Shown here: piece after piece, positions 43,413-54,885 of the stretch
How the letters are laid out: every line of letters starts with the position of its first letter
Numbering within the stretch: position 1 is the stretch's first letter
Assembly: GCA_014529385.2 (NCBI GenBank)
Contig: CM043963.1
Span: 92,995,912 to 93,059,911, forward strand
Direction of reading: 5' to 3'
Source: Adiantum capillus-veneris
Lineage: Eukaryota > Streptophyta > Polypodiopsida > Polypodiales > Pteridaceae
Length of the DNA stretch: 64,000 bases
Notes under the pieces: model-generated
The model's input: the letters and a program-made list of their open reading frames with translations, nothing else
Told to the model about the DNA's origin: nothing
The model's database searches: none
Position numbers and translations under genes: made by a program

Positions 43413-44773
43413 GATATAGATTCCGTCCTCATAAGCTATTGAGTTGAAGCTCGTTCATCGAGGTGGAAGAGCATTTGAGATGAATGTCCTTAGCCTTCTT
43501 CAATCATTGCAAAATCAAACAACATTGGCACAGTAATTGCATTCTCATATACAATTAAAAAGCATATGCAGTTGTAGGAAGACAATTTGATTGATAACAA
43601 AATTTTAAACCATTTGTCAGCAATAAACATTAAGTTGCAATATAATCAAACGCATAAATAGTTGTAAAGGTACAAAATTAAACAAGTCTGGGGTTGCTAA
43701 TTTAACAATCGAAAGGCACTATAGATCAACTATTAATACCATGGGAAGCTTCTCAATTTTCTCTGGTCAATTAAGTTGTTCAATTGCGAGAGCCAAGTAT
43801 TTCATGTCCGAGGGCTGACTAGAGGCTATCCCTATAGAAGACCTTGTAGTTAAGTTACGATAAAAGGAATTGCTCATGAAATCATCGCCTAGCTTATTTC
43901 CTTTTCTTTGACCCACCAAAGTCTTTTCGCATTGTTTCAATTTTGATGTGTGTGCTTATTTTGTATGCCTTGGGTTTTTTGCTTTTCAAGGAAAAGCGCC
44001 CACATTGGGAACCTCTAGGGCTCTAGTACCATAGGCGATACATGTGAGTGAAGTACCAAATCAAGCTGAGATTTCTCTTCCAGCTAAGATTTTACATTGT
44101 GGCACTTTGATTATTCTTTTGTACGTTTTCAACATTTTAATTTTGTAACTTTGGGGGGTCATATAACACTGTTACCCTTTCCAAGCTCATCACATTAGTA
44201 AACTCCCTTTATAATACTTAAGCTAAAGGTCAATAGAGACTAAGCCCACTAGAAAGCCCTAGTACATTTCACACAATGTTGCTTAAATCAGATTAAGAAC
44301 CTAAGTAACCATTGATTATTAGGAAGGCATTCCCCATGGTATTAAGAGAAGATCTCTAACGCCTAGCTTGGTCAAGCTAGCTTAGTCGGATTGCTTGATT
44401 TTTAAACCTAGAAAAGTGATTATGACAAAAAATTACATTGAATTTAATGTTTGATACTAAGCAAATGTGCTGGATATTATGCTACCAATCACAATTGAAG
44501 CAGACAAACATGGATGCAAAAAGATAAGGGGCAATGCTAATGGACAAGAAACACCTGTTTGTGTTGATGGTCGCGCTTGATTTGAAGTGTGAACGAGAGA
44601 AAGATTCCATGAAGGTCCAAATTCTAACAACAGCAACACGTTCCTGTACACACTAGGAAACACAAAGAATACCTCTAGGAGGCACATCAGTGGGAAAAGG
44701 TACCAACACTTATTGAACACAATTAAAAAACATAAGGAATCCTAACCTAATTATTTGTACTCCCCCTAGAGAG
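43413..44773 (-). other. Gypsy-1 3' noncoding part
   Basis: Inside the element between polypurine tract and the last ORF. AT-rich, with no domain recognised on either strand. Confidence 0.5.
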
Positions 44774-45232
44774 TCAAGGGAATAGGATATTGTAGAGTTT
44801 GGGGGGAAACCCTAAGGCTAAACCCCTATCCTCGTCGTCAAGAAAAACAAAGTCATCATCCGTGAGACCATATGTGCCATCCGTATAATCATGTGAATCT
44901 TCATCATCATCAGAGATACCAATGTTTACTAAGAAGCTCACTAGACGCCTATAGTCATCTTGGTCAAAAGGATAGGCTTGTGCAATGGGAGATACACTCT
45001 CTACTAAGTATGGATCAATCGTGGTCAAGAGACATATCAGCCATTCTAACTCCTCGAAATTCCTCTCACATGCTAGCGTACCTACCAAATCCCATTCACA
45101 AGCAAGTACCAAAAAGACCATGTGAAACATTTGTGAAAAGTAACGAGGGTACCTCTCACCCAAGGCAGGAATGGATGACTCTAGCTTACTAGCCATATCT
45201 GTACACGCAAATAGATGATGGTTAGAGTGCAA
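44774..45232 (-). CDS. Acidic ORF in gypsy-1 3' region
   Basis: 152 residues. Middle: VFLVLACEWDLVGTLACERNF and LEWLICLL, hydrophobic. The C-terminal third is strongly acidic (ISDDDEDSHDYTDGTYGLTDDD, then FLDDEDRG). It lies where some plant gypsy elements carry an extra, sometimes envelope-like, ORF. I see no signal peptide and no clean membrane helix, and I recognise no family. It may be an element-specific accessory protein or a captured fragment. Confidence 0.4.
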   Translation of the reverse strand: MHSNHHLFACTDMASKLESSIPALGERYPRYFSQMFHMVFLVLACEWDLVGTLACERNFEELEWLICLLTTIDPYLVESVSPIAQAYPFDQDDYRRLVSFLVNIGISDDDEDSHDYTDGTYGLTDDDFVFLDDEDRGLALGFPPKLYNILFP

Positions 45233-45609
45233 ATATTACAAGGGTCGTGTTCTTGTGCATAATGTGTTTTTATGATTTTGTGTTATGGCTCTTGCTCTTT
45301 TACTTTTTTATCTTGTTTTTGTGAGTATAAGATATACATTCCCTAAGATTGGAGATTGAGAGGTCAGGGAGGAAGGTTGAGAGGGAAGCAAGTGAATGAT
45401 TGATGTCAACAAACACTCCTCCTTCCTTGGGTATATCATACCTTTTGGAATGATGTCGTCACCTTTTGAAACCAATCGTTCCAAGTTGTTATGGGTGAAG
45501 GCTTTAACCAATAGTTTTCGACTGCCCTATGCATTTCATCTAGTTGTTGCAAGGGTGGTAAGGTACTCTCCCATGATTTTTATTTGCAACATTATTGTAG
45601 GTGGTGAAC

Positions 45610-46381
45610 TTACAACGGGAGGTGCAAGCTCTTTCTTGCTTGTATGGATATGTACAATAGTAGGTGGAGATTGTGTCGAAGCTTCTGTTTCCGTATAGGA
45701 ACTACACGAGAGTAAGAAGCTTCATTTGATTTCCCTATTCCTGAGCTAGGTGGAACAAATCGTTCTTTCTTCGGTACCCAAACTATATGGAGCAGGTGTG
45801 TAGCATTCCGTGATTTTTTCCTTTCCGCGATCTTCAATTTGTTTTGGAGCCACAGGATTGAGCTCACATGGCCTCGGTGACAAGTAAGAGCACAATTTAC
45901 GTTTTGGCACCCAGATTTGATCATTTTCTTTATAGTAGCTTTGGGCTTCCAATAGTTTTTGAGGAATCCAACGCAATGTTTCTTTACATTTTTTGGGGCA
46001 AATGGGATGTCTCTTACCAGGCTCCTGTCTTTTAGCACTGGCTATGGTCGCTAAAGAAGCTTTAGGTACCCACTTGTATGTTTTCTTTGTTATATTGGGA
46101 TGGGTCTTGTGTGTCTCAAGCTTTATTTCAACTACATCAATTGAAGCTCTAGAGAGTTGGGCTATGGGGACATATGGTTCAACCTCCAGGACATGCATTG
46201 TTTTTTGTTTTATTTCTTTAAGAGGCAATATCTTAGGGACTATGGCTTGAGTGGTAGGGCTAAGAGTTGGTTTCTGTGTTGTGACACTCCCTATCCCCCA
46301 ATCATTAGTGCATTTGGTGACTATCATCCACGTGCGTCCTAGGTTTATATTACCCTCCATAGTTCCAATAGGCATGACCAA
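45610..46381 (-). pseudogene. Gypsy-1 ORF with repeated WVPK motif
   Basis: Main frame 46381-45746 (211 residues), continuing after a frame change to 45610. A short motif recurs: YKWVPKASL, LRWIPQKLL, IWVPKRKL, and, in the second frame, IVWVPKKE, spaced roughly 20-50 residues. The rest is Lys/Pro-rich. It follows the integrase frame. No known domain. It could be the C-terminal extension of pol or a separate accessory protein. Confidence 0.45.
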
Positions 46382-46507
46382 AAAATCTTGAGCTACAACC
46401 CCATTGTCATAACTAACAGAAGTGTGTTAGATTCCAAAAACCGCAGTCTTTTTCTTGTTGACACCCTTGACTTGGATAATACTCTCAGATAGAGGTGGCT
46501 TCCCTAA

Positions 46508-47945
46508 CTAACACCACACCCCATATGATAGCAGATTATATTTATCACACGTGTCCAATAAAGCGTTATATAGCACTTTTCCATAGGTGTTGCTTAGCTC
46601 AATAGGGTATCGTAGAGGTGTGTCAGAGTCCAACCAATCCTCATTGGTTTCAACGTGGAATGCATGTGTAACTTCAAGGTTACCCTCTTGTTTTCGTCTT
46701 ATGCGTTGTCGTCGCTCCTTAGCCTTAGCTTGAGCTTGTATCTTCTTCAATTCTGTTTGTGCCTTGGATGCCTTTTTTGTATGGATGGCACGTAGCTCCT
46801 CTTGGCTTGAAGGATCATGATATCTTTTAAATTTGCTCCCATTGAGGAATTCAATGGTTTCAACTCCATCAAGAGTCTCCACACGAACGGTTCCTTGTGG
46901 AGTGATCTCACATACTCTATATGGTCCTTTTCCCGCATATTTCAACTTTTTCTTTTCGTTACACACTCCATACATAAGGACTTTATCACTAACATTGATA
47001 TCTTTGTTCTTTAGATGATGGTCAAACCATTTCTTCCTCCTATCTTTCTCCACAAGTGCATTTTGCACAGCTAATTGCCTCTCTTCATCTAGCCTTTCAA
47101 GGATATATAATCGCTCAACTAAGGGGTTACCATCCCAAACTTCTTGAGAAGCTACTCGAAGACTAGGAATGACAAACTCCCATGGCATAACCGCTTCTTG
47201 GCCATACACCATCTTAAAAGGCGTGCTGTTAATGGCAACTTTGTATGTAGTACGATAAGCCCATAGAGCTGATGTAAGCTTTAAATACCAATATGTGCGA
47301 TGGGCTTCCACCGTTTTGGTCAAGATAGAGATTAAGGTCTTGCTGGTGCTCTCAGCTTGGCCATTTGCTTGTGGATAATAAGTTGTGGACTTATGGTGAG
47401 CTATCATAAAGTTGGTAGTGAGTTCTTTTATTACTCCATTTATAAAATGAGTACCATTGTCACTCACAATCTCAAAGGGACAACCAAATTTTGTAATAAT
47501 GTTCTCAAAGAGAAACTTGGCAGTTGACCTCCCATCGGCCTTACGCGTCTCCCTGGCTTCCGTCCACTTTGTCACATAGTCAGTGGCAACGATAATATAT
47601 CGAGATTGAGTGCTACGAGTTGTCGGACTAATTGGGCCTACAAAGTCCAAACCCCATTTTTGAAATGGTTGAGTTACTTTAACAGGATGTAAGGGCATTT
47701 CATCATTTTGTTGTGTGATCTTGTAACGTTGGCATTCATCACATCCTTTTGCAAAAAGTGATGCATCCTGGAATAAGGTAGGCCACCAATAGCCTGATTG
47801 CAACACCTTTCTAGCTGTTAGTTCCCCTGAGAAATGTCCTTCGGCTATGGCCATGTGGGCTTCTTGCAGTATGTATAAATACTCATCCTCACAGGCACAA
47901 CGTCTAAGAATATCATCCTTACCAAGCCTATAGAGAGTTCCTGCA
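46508..47945 (-). CDS. Gypsy-1 integrase
   Basis: The frame is open upstream of the ATG at 47854 as far as about 47945. It contains the zinc-binding HHCC domain (EAH, EGH, then CDECQ). The catalytic core follows with WGLDFVGPI (first Asp), VSDNGTHF (second Asp) and YYPQANGQAES (Glu), an intact D,D-35-E. The GPY-type C-terminal module reads KYAGKGPYRVCEI. The tail is Lys/Arg-rich (AKERRQRIRRKQEG). Integrase inserts the cDNA. This is the best preserved part of the element. No chromodomain seen. Confidence 0.88.
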
Positions 47946-47985
47946 ATGAGAGAGTAAGGCTCACATGCTTTTAACAGTTTTCGAG

Positions 47986-48381
47986 CTATGTCCTTACGAA
48001 GCTCTTTGGGTGGAAACCATTAACTAGAAAGTTCACAATCTTCTCACTCCATCCAGGTATGGTTTTGACTAGGAATAGGGGCAACTCATCATCGACTCCA
48101 GTAGGGGCTTCACCATAGGATATGCGAGACAAATGATCCGCCATGACATGTCTTTTACCAGGTCTCACCACAACGGTAAAATTAAACTCAAGGAGAATTA
48201 ACAAGCATTGTGTAATTCTTCCCGTGGAACAAGGTTTATTTACTAAATACAACAAGGTTTGATGATCAACATAGAAAACAAACTTGTTGGCCAGAAGGTA
48301 GTAGCAAAATTTCATCACTGCATAAATCATACCTAAACCTTCTCGCTCTATAGTGGTGTAGTTTCTCTCGGCATCATTCAA
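47986..48381 (-). pseudogene. Gypsy-1 RNase H region
   Basis: Contains ERNYTTIEREGLGMIYAV and FYVDHQTLLYLVNKP, typical of the RNase H that follows RT in gypsy elements, and RPGKRHVMADHLSR at the end. It degrades the RNA of the RNA-DNA hybrid. It is separated from the RT frame by a stop near 48400 and from integrase by another break. Confidence 0.8.
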
Positions 48382-48415
48382 TTGATGACTTGCAAAGCTA
48401 ATGGGGCTGTCCAGT

Positions 48416-49499
48416 TTATGTTCTCCCGGTTGAGCTTAGAACACACCCAATAGCAAAGTTCGATGCATCAATATGCACATGGGAAATTACATTCCAATCG
48501 GGCACTCGTAGAATAGGAGCGCTAGTCAAGGTCTTTTTCAATGACTCATAAGCATGGTCACACTCCATGGTCCATTGGAACTCAATAAGAAGCTTGTACA
48601 AAGGACGAGCTATCTCGGCAAAGTTTAAAATAAACTGTCGGTAATAACCAACATGACCCATGAACCTTTGAACTCCTTTATAGTTTGTAGGTGGTGGCAA
48701 TTCAGCAATGGCTTTAATTTTGCTCTCATCTATGGAAATCCCATTTTTGGACACTATATGCCATAAGATGACTCCATGTTTAACCCAAAATTGGCATTTG
48801 AAAGGATTTAAGGAGATGCAATACAATCTGCACTTCTCAAACACTTTTTGTAAGCATGATAGATGTTCTTTCCAAGAGGAATAAACAAAAAGTTCATCTA
48901 AGAACGCTTCGCAAAACTCCCTCAAATATTCTCTAAAAGCAGTGTTTATCAATCTTGAAAGGTAGTAGGGGCATTGGTTAAGCCAAAAGCCATAACACGA
49001 AATGCGACACTCCAAATTCGGTTATAAAGGATGTTTTAGCTTGGTCCTCAAGCACAATTGTGATTTGATTGTAGCCAGAGTACCCATCTAAAAAGCTATA
49101 AGCTTCCTTTCCTGCAACTCTTTCAAGCACATGTTCTGAATATGGCAAGGGATAATGGTCCCTCTTAGTGGCGGCATTGACCTTCTTGAGATCCATGCAC
49201 ACTCTGAGTTTCCCATTCTTTTTTGGCATAATCACTATTGGAGACACCCATTCTGAGTGCTCAATAGAGTATATGAATCCACATTTCACAAGCTTTTCAA
49301 TCTCTTCTTGAACGATTTTTGCATCTTTAGGATTCATTGGGTAGGGTCGTTGCTGAACTGGTTTAGCCATGCTATTCATGGGGATTGTGTGTTGCACCAC
49401 GGAAGGTGGAACACCTTTTATATCATGATATGTCCAGGCAATTATATCCCTGAATTCCTTGAGAAGTTCTTTAAGTACACACTCCTCAGTCTTTGTCAA
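48416..49499 (-). pseudogene. Gypsy-1 reverse transcriptase, two frames
   Basis: The first frame (49499-48978) has HTIPMNSMAKPVQQRPYP, LRVCMDLKKVNAATKRDHYPLP and FLDGYSGYNQITI, RT motifs 1-4 with the first catalytic Asp. The second frame (49015-48416) has the remnant of FGL-NAPATF and then FLDELFVYSS, where gypsy-2 has FLDDLCVCSS. The second Asp of the active site is thus Glu. It also has HVGYYRQFI and HIDASNFAIGCVL. A frameshift near 49000 and the changed active site make it inactive. Confidence 0.85.
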
Positions 49500-49879
49500 A
49501 TCTTGGGCAATGAAAATAGGTTTGGACTCCTCTCTTGGATATGTAACTCTATTTCCTTAACTATAGTTGGACCGTCATAGACTCCATTGCTCCCATCGAT
49601 AGGTTTTCTTTGAGCCTTTGTATACACAACCTTATGTTCCTCTGTGGTATATGATTTGAAATGTTCAGGTGCAGGGTGTAAGTTTGTGGGGTCCTGTTGT
49701 TCTGTGGATTGTGATTTCACTTCCAATTCCTTTTGTTGTTGAGCTAACTCTCGATTTTGTTGTCTCCTTATGGTACGACTCAACGTTGGCTTCTCTATAG
49801 TCTCTAGTTGTGTGATGTCAATGGGTTGTGGACTACACCACATAACGCTTTGAAGGTATTCACCCCACTTATCTACCAA
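49496..49879 (-). pseudogene. Gypsy-1 linker between gag-protease and RT
   Basis: A Gln/Glu-rich 127-residue frame (NRELAQQQKELEVKSQ) with YTKAQRKPIDGSNGVYDGPT, which gypsy-2 shares just before its RT (63187). No catalytic motif. Confidence 0.5.
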
Positions 49880-50149
49880 CTTTCAATGAGCATCACATGC
49901 CCCTATATAATTAAGCCATTATGCGGTAGATTTCTTTTCATTTATTCTCACACACACATTTTCTTGATATCATCGCCTCTTATATCTCTTACTCTTCTTG
50001 TCTAATTTTCGATTATAACTGATCTCTAGTGAAGAGTCACTAGATGAATTGCTTCTTGTGTCTTCTGCTCCCTTGGATAGATTGTCATCTGGGGTACCAC
50101 TGGGCCCTGAATGGTTTGTACCCACATTTGCACTAAGATTTAACTCAGA

Positions 50150-50389
50150 TTATTCATCCTCAGAGTCAATTTCACTTGATGATTCTGACCCCAAATCGTG
50201 TGGGCTATACTCTTGTGAGGCGCTACTGGTTCCAATGCTAGTCAAACCTTCATCTTGTAGGTGATCAGAAGCTATATGCATGGTTTCACCTGAATCAGAA
50301 TCCTCTTCAGCGTCGTTCATATATACAAGGTCGTCGCCAGTCCTTATGTTGGTCTTTGAACTGGGGTCTGACTTCACTGCTTTTTGCAA
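50150..50389 (-). pseudogene. Gypsy-1 acidic segment at protease deletion
   Basis: 79 residues rich in Asp/Glu/Ser. Left and right halves correspond to two places about 840 bases apart in gypsy-2 (61735 and 62577), joined at ATG near 50277-50283. The protease-like stretch of gypsy-2 (62077-62275) is therefore missing here. Confidence 0.6.
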
Positions 50390-50559
50390 TCTCTTCCTTC
50401 GTGTTTTCTTTTTTTTTTTCTGAGATTGGGCAATTGATGCCGTGTCTCTTTCCTCAAGAATATAATTTTGTTTTGGAGCATCTATCGTGTGAGTACGTTT
50501 ACTGGTACCACAGGTGTACTTTGTGATGGCTCCTTGGTAAGCTCAATCAAGTTTAATGG

Positions 50560-50780
50560 CATGATCTTTGGTGCATTTGGATTATTTGGACATTGGAAAA
50601 TCAAATGATCTATGCCACATCAATTACACATGAGTATCGGCATTGTAGACGTGCTCGCTTGATTGGTTTGCATTAGTGTGGCGTTCTTTTGTAGCCTAAT
50701 AGGACACTTGGCCACACAATGCAGACCTCCACACTCATAGCATTGAAGAGGTGGTCTCTTAGCAGTGAATTGATATTTTG
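50560..50780 (-). pseudogene. Gypsy-1 zinc knuckles 3 and 4
   Basis: On the minus strand, knuckle 3 is CYECGGLHCVAKC (about 50701-50745). Knuckle 4 is the CGIDHLIFQC part (about 50590-50635), which has lost a residue to a stop. Both have C-x2-C-x3-H-x4-C spacing, one residue shorter than the retroviral CCHC. Confidence 0.55.
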
Positions 50781-51108
50781 GCCTCTTGCATCAAGACCAG
50801 CTCATGATACACAGGTTTGACTTGTCCCCAATAGTCCTCCATGCAGTATTGTGGACTTTCTTCAAGCACATCCATCCCATAGGCAATATTAGGATCTATA
50901 TCTTCCTCACAGCCTTCCAAACATGCAATAGATGACTCACAACCCACTTGATTCACAAAAGTGACTCTCGGATGTGGTGGTTGCAGTCCTAGAACTGGAG
51001 GTGGTAAGGGTGTTGTTTGAACAACTTTTGGGCCCTAGGGACCATGTGTTGTGCTATTTGTTCAAGAGGTGGGGCTGGCATCAATGCAGGCACTCGAGGT
51101 GTGTTTGT

Positions 51109-53586
51109 CTATGCTAAGGTTGGTCTATTGGCCATCACGCGCTTAAATACTATGCAATCCTTAGCTTGATGACCATACCTCCCACATGCATTGCAATTCC
51201 CATTGAATTTTACTCTAAAAGTAGGGCATTCACTGGTACTATGTGGTCCATAGCATACTAAGCACCATTGTTGCTCCCTTCTTGGATACATATGATTGTT
51301 TTGAAGAGCACGATTGTCTCTAAGACTCTCTTGAATAGCCTTGGTGAGGTCTGCTAAAGTCATCTCACATATCTTTGGCTCCTTAGCAATAGGCTTTAGG
51401 GTCATTGGCTGATGCCCCGATGCTTGCGAGCTAATAGATTTAGGCTCAACGGACACTCTTTCTCCTTGAATCATTAAATTATCCTCCAATTGGATCGCAT
51501 TGATGGTGTCTCCTTCCCAAGTGGTGATACCTCTAATGAATAGGCCATTGTAGATCCTCATGTCGTAATCCCCTGATGAATCTATCAAGAAATTGATTAT
51601 TATTGAAGCACTCATTTGGATTACAACAAGAATTCAAATGCTTCAAGTGACTAATAAAGTCTCTCACCGACTCTCCTTCCTCTCGTTGGGCTTTCTGGAG
51701 CTGAGAGGCTACACCCCAAAGCACTCCCTCTCGTATGTATTCTTTCAAGAATAGTCTCCTAAGACTAGGGTAAATCGTTTTTTCTTCCACCCTTAGGGTT
51801 CTATACCAATCCCCAGCCTTTCCACTTAAGGTTAGGCTTAAAGCATTACTCTTATGCAGATCATTGTGTTCTCCTAGAGAATCACATATTTGTTCGAACA
51901 CTTCGATATGCTTTCTCACATCCCCGTCTCCACTAAATTTTTGTGTGAGCTTGCCTATTTGTATTGCCTTACTTCTAGGCTCTCTATCAGGCGTGTTATG
52001 CATATTCTCAGCGATAGATCGATCGATAGCTTGAGCAAATGTTGCCAAGTCACCTAAGTGAGCAGGCATCATGGGTGAAGACGCTCCAGAGACTACATGT
52101 GGAGTAGGTATTGGCATTGGGCTTGGCGCATAGGAAGCCCTTGTGTTCCACGTTTGGTATGGTGTTGTGCCATGTGGTAGCCCAAAGTTCATATGGGTGG
52201 CCTTGGGCATAGCAAACATCGGATGCGACATGCTAATGCTAGCCGATATGGTCCCATGGAAATAAGATCTTGGGTGTTGTGGTTGTGGAGCACAGGTAGT
52301 TGAAACATGGGAGGGGTAGGAATTACATGAGTATGAGGATACATGGGTGTATATAATTGGTACACACTTGTAGGTACTGTAGCAGACATTGAGCTACCAT
52401 GTAGCGGTGCTTTACTAACAAATGAGGTCCATGGCGTGTTACTCTGCATGCCCATCATTGGGGTAGGCATGGTAGCCGTGGTGTCATCAACGGAAAGATG
52501 AGCTAGACTTGGAAAGGTAAAGCTATCACTTGTGGGCTCAGATTGCACTGAGACCCCTGGTGAAACAACATATGGAGGATCCATTGGACTTACCGAGGGA
52601 GTCTCCATTTGTGATAAGGTCGGTTGTTTAGCCTTCGTTGTATCCAAGAATCTCATGAGACCCGTTGAAGGCATGTGGATCCCCTTGTTCTGTCTCTCTA
52701 GCTCAATAACCCTATGGATGACCTCACAAACTCTTTGTTGTTGATCCTCCACACTAATAGCACCCGTTGTGGATTGTAGGACATCTAACCAACCCACGTG
52801 ATAAGTGTGACATGTGTATAGGTTTCCGTTTGTATACTCCCAGTTCTCATTTAGGAACGCTCCATCTAAGCTTGAGGTGCTATGGGTGTCCTTTGAACTA
52901 GATGCAATGTGGCTCTCTATGGGTTGACCCTTAGTGGTCGCTAATTCCAGAGCACTCGATTGATCTCCTAGCAAAGATATTGACATAGGAGCGTTTGCTT
53001 GCAACTGTCTTTGTTGCTCCGCCTTGCGTAAGCTCTCGATTTCCTTTTCCCTAGCCGTAATGATATATCTCTCAACCTCTTGCACTTCAGCAAGGCTTCT
53101 ACCATCATGTAATATAATCTCAGAGGGGAGTAGTTCTGAAGAGTCAGGGGGTGCAGTGAATGGAGTATTCACGTGCACATTCTCTACAGGCATAAGGTCT
53201 ACGTAGGTCATAAATGGAGAATTTACTTCCCCACCCCCCTCATTTACATCATTAGCTCCATGTTTGAAGCAAGTGGCTCTACTAAAGGTTTCCTTCAAGC
53301 GGCTAAGCACATTCGGCCTCGACCGTGGGCCCATGGCATGCATGTCTTGGATTGAGCTATCAGGATTAGACATTGGGAAACCGTCCATGACGTCGTAGTC
53401 AGAGGAAGAGTCACTAGCCGCTATGTTTGGCTCTTGGTTTGTACTACCTTGGGTCTCCACCGAGGACCCGGAACCTAAGGTAGGTGGATAATGAGAACTC
53501 GCGTAAGTCGAAATTCTCTCTAGTTGCTCCGTCTCTAGCACATGACTAGAGCGCAGATGCATGTGCCTTTGGCACCCTACAAGCAT
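51109..53586 (-). pseudogene. Gypsy-1 gag
   Basis: Three overlapping frames: 53586-52189, 52231-51533 and 51615-51109. The N-terminal part is long and Ser/Thr/Pro-rich, including STGLMRFLDT and repeated Pro-Met-Thr stretches. Next is the capsid-like retrotrans_gag region (QKFSGDGDVRKHIEVFEQIC, KAGDWYRTLRVEE, EGESVRDFISHLKHLN). It ends with zinc knuckles CLVCYGPHSTSEC and CNACGRYGHQAKDC. Gag packages element RNA into particles. Frameshifts separate the three parts. Gypsy-2 encodes the same protein on the other strand. Confidence 0.8.
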
Positions 53587-53868
53587 CGGTGAATAACCTC
53601 GAAGGTTAACCGCTTACTTTTTTACGCGTCTGTTTTCACTCGTTTTTTGATTTTTTTTAATGATCGGTTTTTTTATAAAAGTGTGTGATTGCTCGAAACG
53701 AACATATTTCTCAGAGGTTGTGAGGTCACCTAAAGCTCCGTTGGTCCTCAAAAAGGTCGATTTTTAGCTACGTGTGAGGCTAAAATACGTAATTTTAAAG
53801 GGTAACTGAGGCTTGAGCCTGAGTGTGAGCTTGGTCTTGGGTCTGAGGGATATTCCCGATCCCGTTCC

Positions 53869-53875
<7 letters not shown>

Positions 53876-53919
<44 letters not shown>
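53876..53919. repeat. (TA)n in gypsy-1 leader
   Basis: About 22 TA units between the primer site and gag. Confidence 0.95.
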
Positions 53920-53921
<2 letters not shown>

Positions 53922-54276
53922 ATAAGGTCGCCACGGCCGCGTTGTACGCACGAGCACACACACCTCACCTACCTACTTACAACTAATACAACTACTGTTA
54001 CACACTAACACACTACGACAGTAACTCATTAGCTCTAACAGATCTACTTACTACTTACTATACTTTACACAGAACTAGTTATGGATTTACTACCTTAATC
54101 CTAACACCTTATCACAGAAAAAACACAATACCTTTCAATTCCTTATTAACAAAACAATACACAGCAGCAAAACAAACTCCTTCTCAACACACACACCTTC
54201 CTTCTCTACCTTTCCTACAATTGAAATTGCACCACAAAGAAGCACAGAGTGCCATTCAAGCTTAGTGTATAGAATT

Positions 54277-54294
54277 TCCCCGACAGCGGCACCA
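54277..54294 (-). promoter_or_regulatory. Gypsy-1 primer binding site, tRNA-Asp type
   Basis: On the minus strand TGGTGCCGCTGTCGGGGA starts four bases after the 5' LTR. It matches the complement of the plant tRNA-Asp 3' end (TGGCGCCGTTGCCGGGGA, known from Athila-type elements) at 15 of 18 positions. Confidence 0.75.
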
Positions 54295-54298
54295 AAAA

Positions 54299-54850
54299 TG
54301 TGCGCATTTGTCACACGTGTCAATGCAAGGGACTTGTCAATACATTGTGTGCGAGTCACAATGGCTCCAAGCACGCAACTAGCCTAAACTAGTAGCTCAA
54401 AGATGACGATGGTGTGTCACTCACTGCTCTACGCTTGCTGTCATGGAGGATTCCTTGCCCCGAAGAAGAGGGAGACGCCGCTACGCCGCGCTCAACTGCC
54501 TCGCTGCCGTTGTGCCTCCGTCGCAATGCTCGATCATACACACTCTCTCTCATGCATACACACACACAAGGAGATGAAGAAGAAGAAGATGGAGATGGAG
54601 CAAGAGCACTCTTCAATTGCACAAATGAAAGAATGAGTGAATTTTAGGTTTAGTTGACTTTTATATGAGCTTGTCCCATTCACACTTGGGCGCCCAGGCT
54701 TAGCCAACTAATCCCTTGAATGTTCCAGTTAGAGTGCACCTCTCATCGACGATCACTCTTACCATTTTCCTATTGGACCGACAAGCCCCGTACCTGACTC
54801 TAACATACGACGTCCGTCTTAGGTGATAGGAATGTGCGTGAGGGTTAACA
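54299..54850 (-). repeat. Gypsy-1 5' LTR
   Basis: 552 bp, TG...CA ends. A TATA box (CATATAAAAG on the minus strand, about 54658-54667) marks the LTR promoter. Homologous to the gypsy-2 LTR at its start (TGTTAACCCTCACG) and in the TATA and leader parts. Confidence 0.9.
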
Positions 54851-54885
54851 TTGCCATAAGTTTTATTGTCACATCCTCTTGAACT

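Larger units (their letters stand above)
42796..54850 (-). mobile_element. Gypsy-1, complete Ty3/gypsy element
   Basis: Two LTRs (54299-54850 as 5', 42796-43398 as 3') with TG...CA ends, and a 5-bp duplication TTGCC at 42791-42795 and 54851-54855. A tRNA-Asp-type primer site and a purine tract lie next to the LTRs. Domain order on the minus strand is gag, zinc knuckles, RT, RNase H, integrase, which defines Ty3/gypsy. About 3 kb lies between integrase and 3' LTR. No chromodomain seen. The tRNA-Asp primer and the long 3' region recall the Athila/Tat side of the family, tentatively. Coding parts are broken, so it is not autonomous. Confidence 0.92.
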
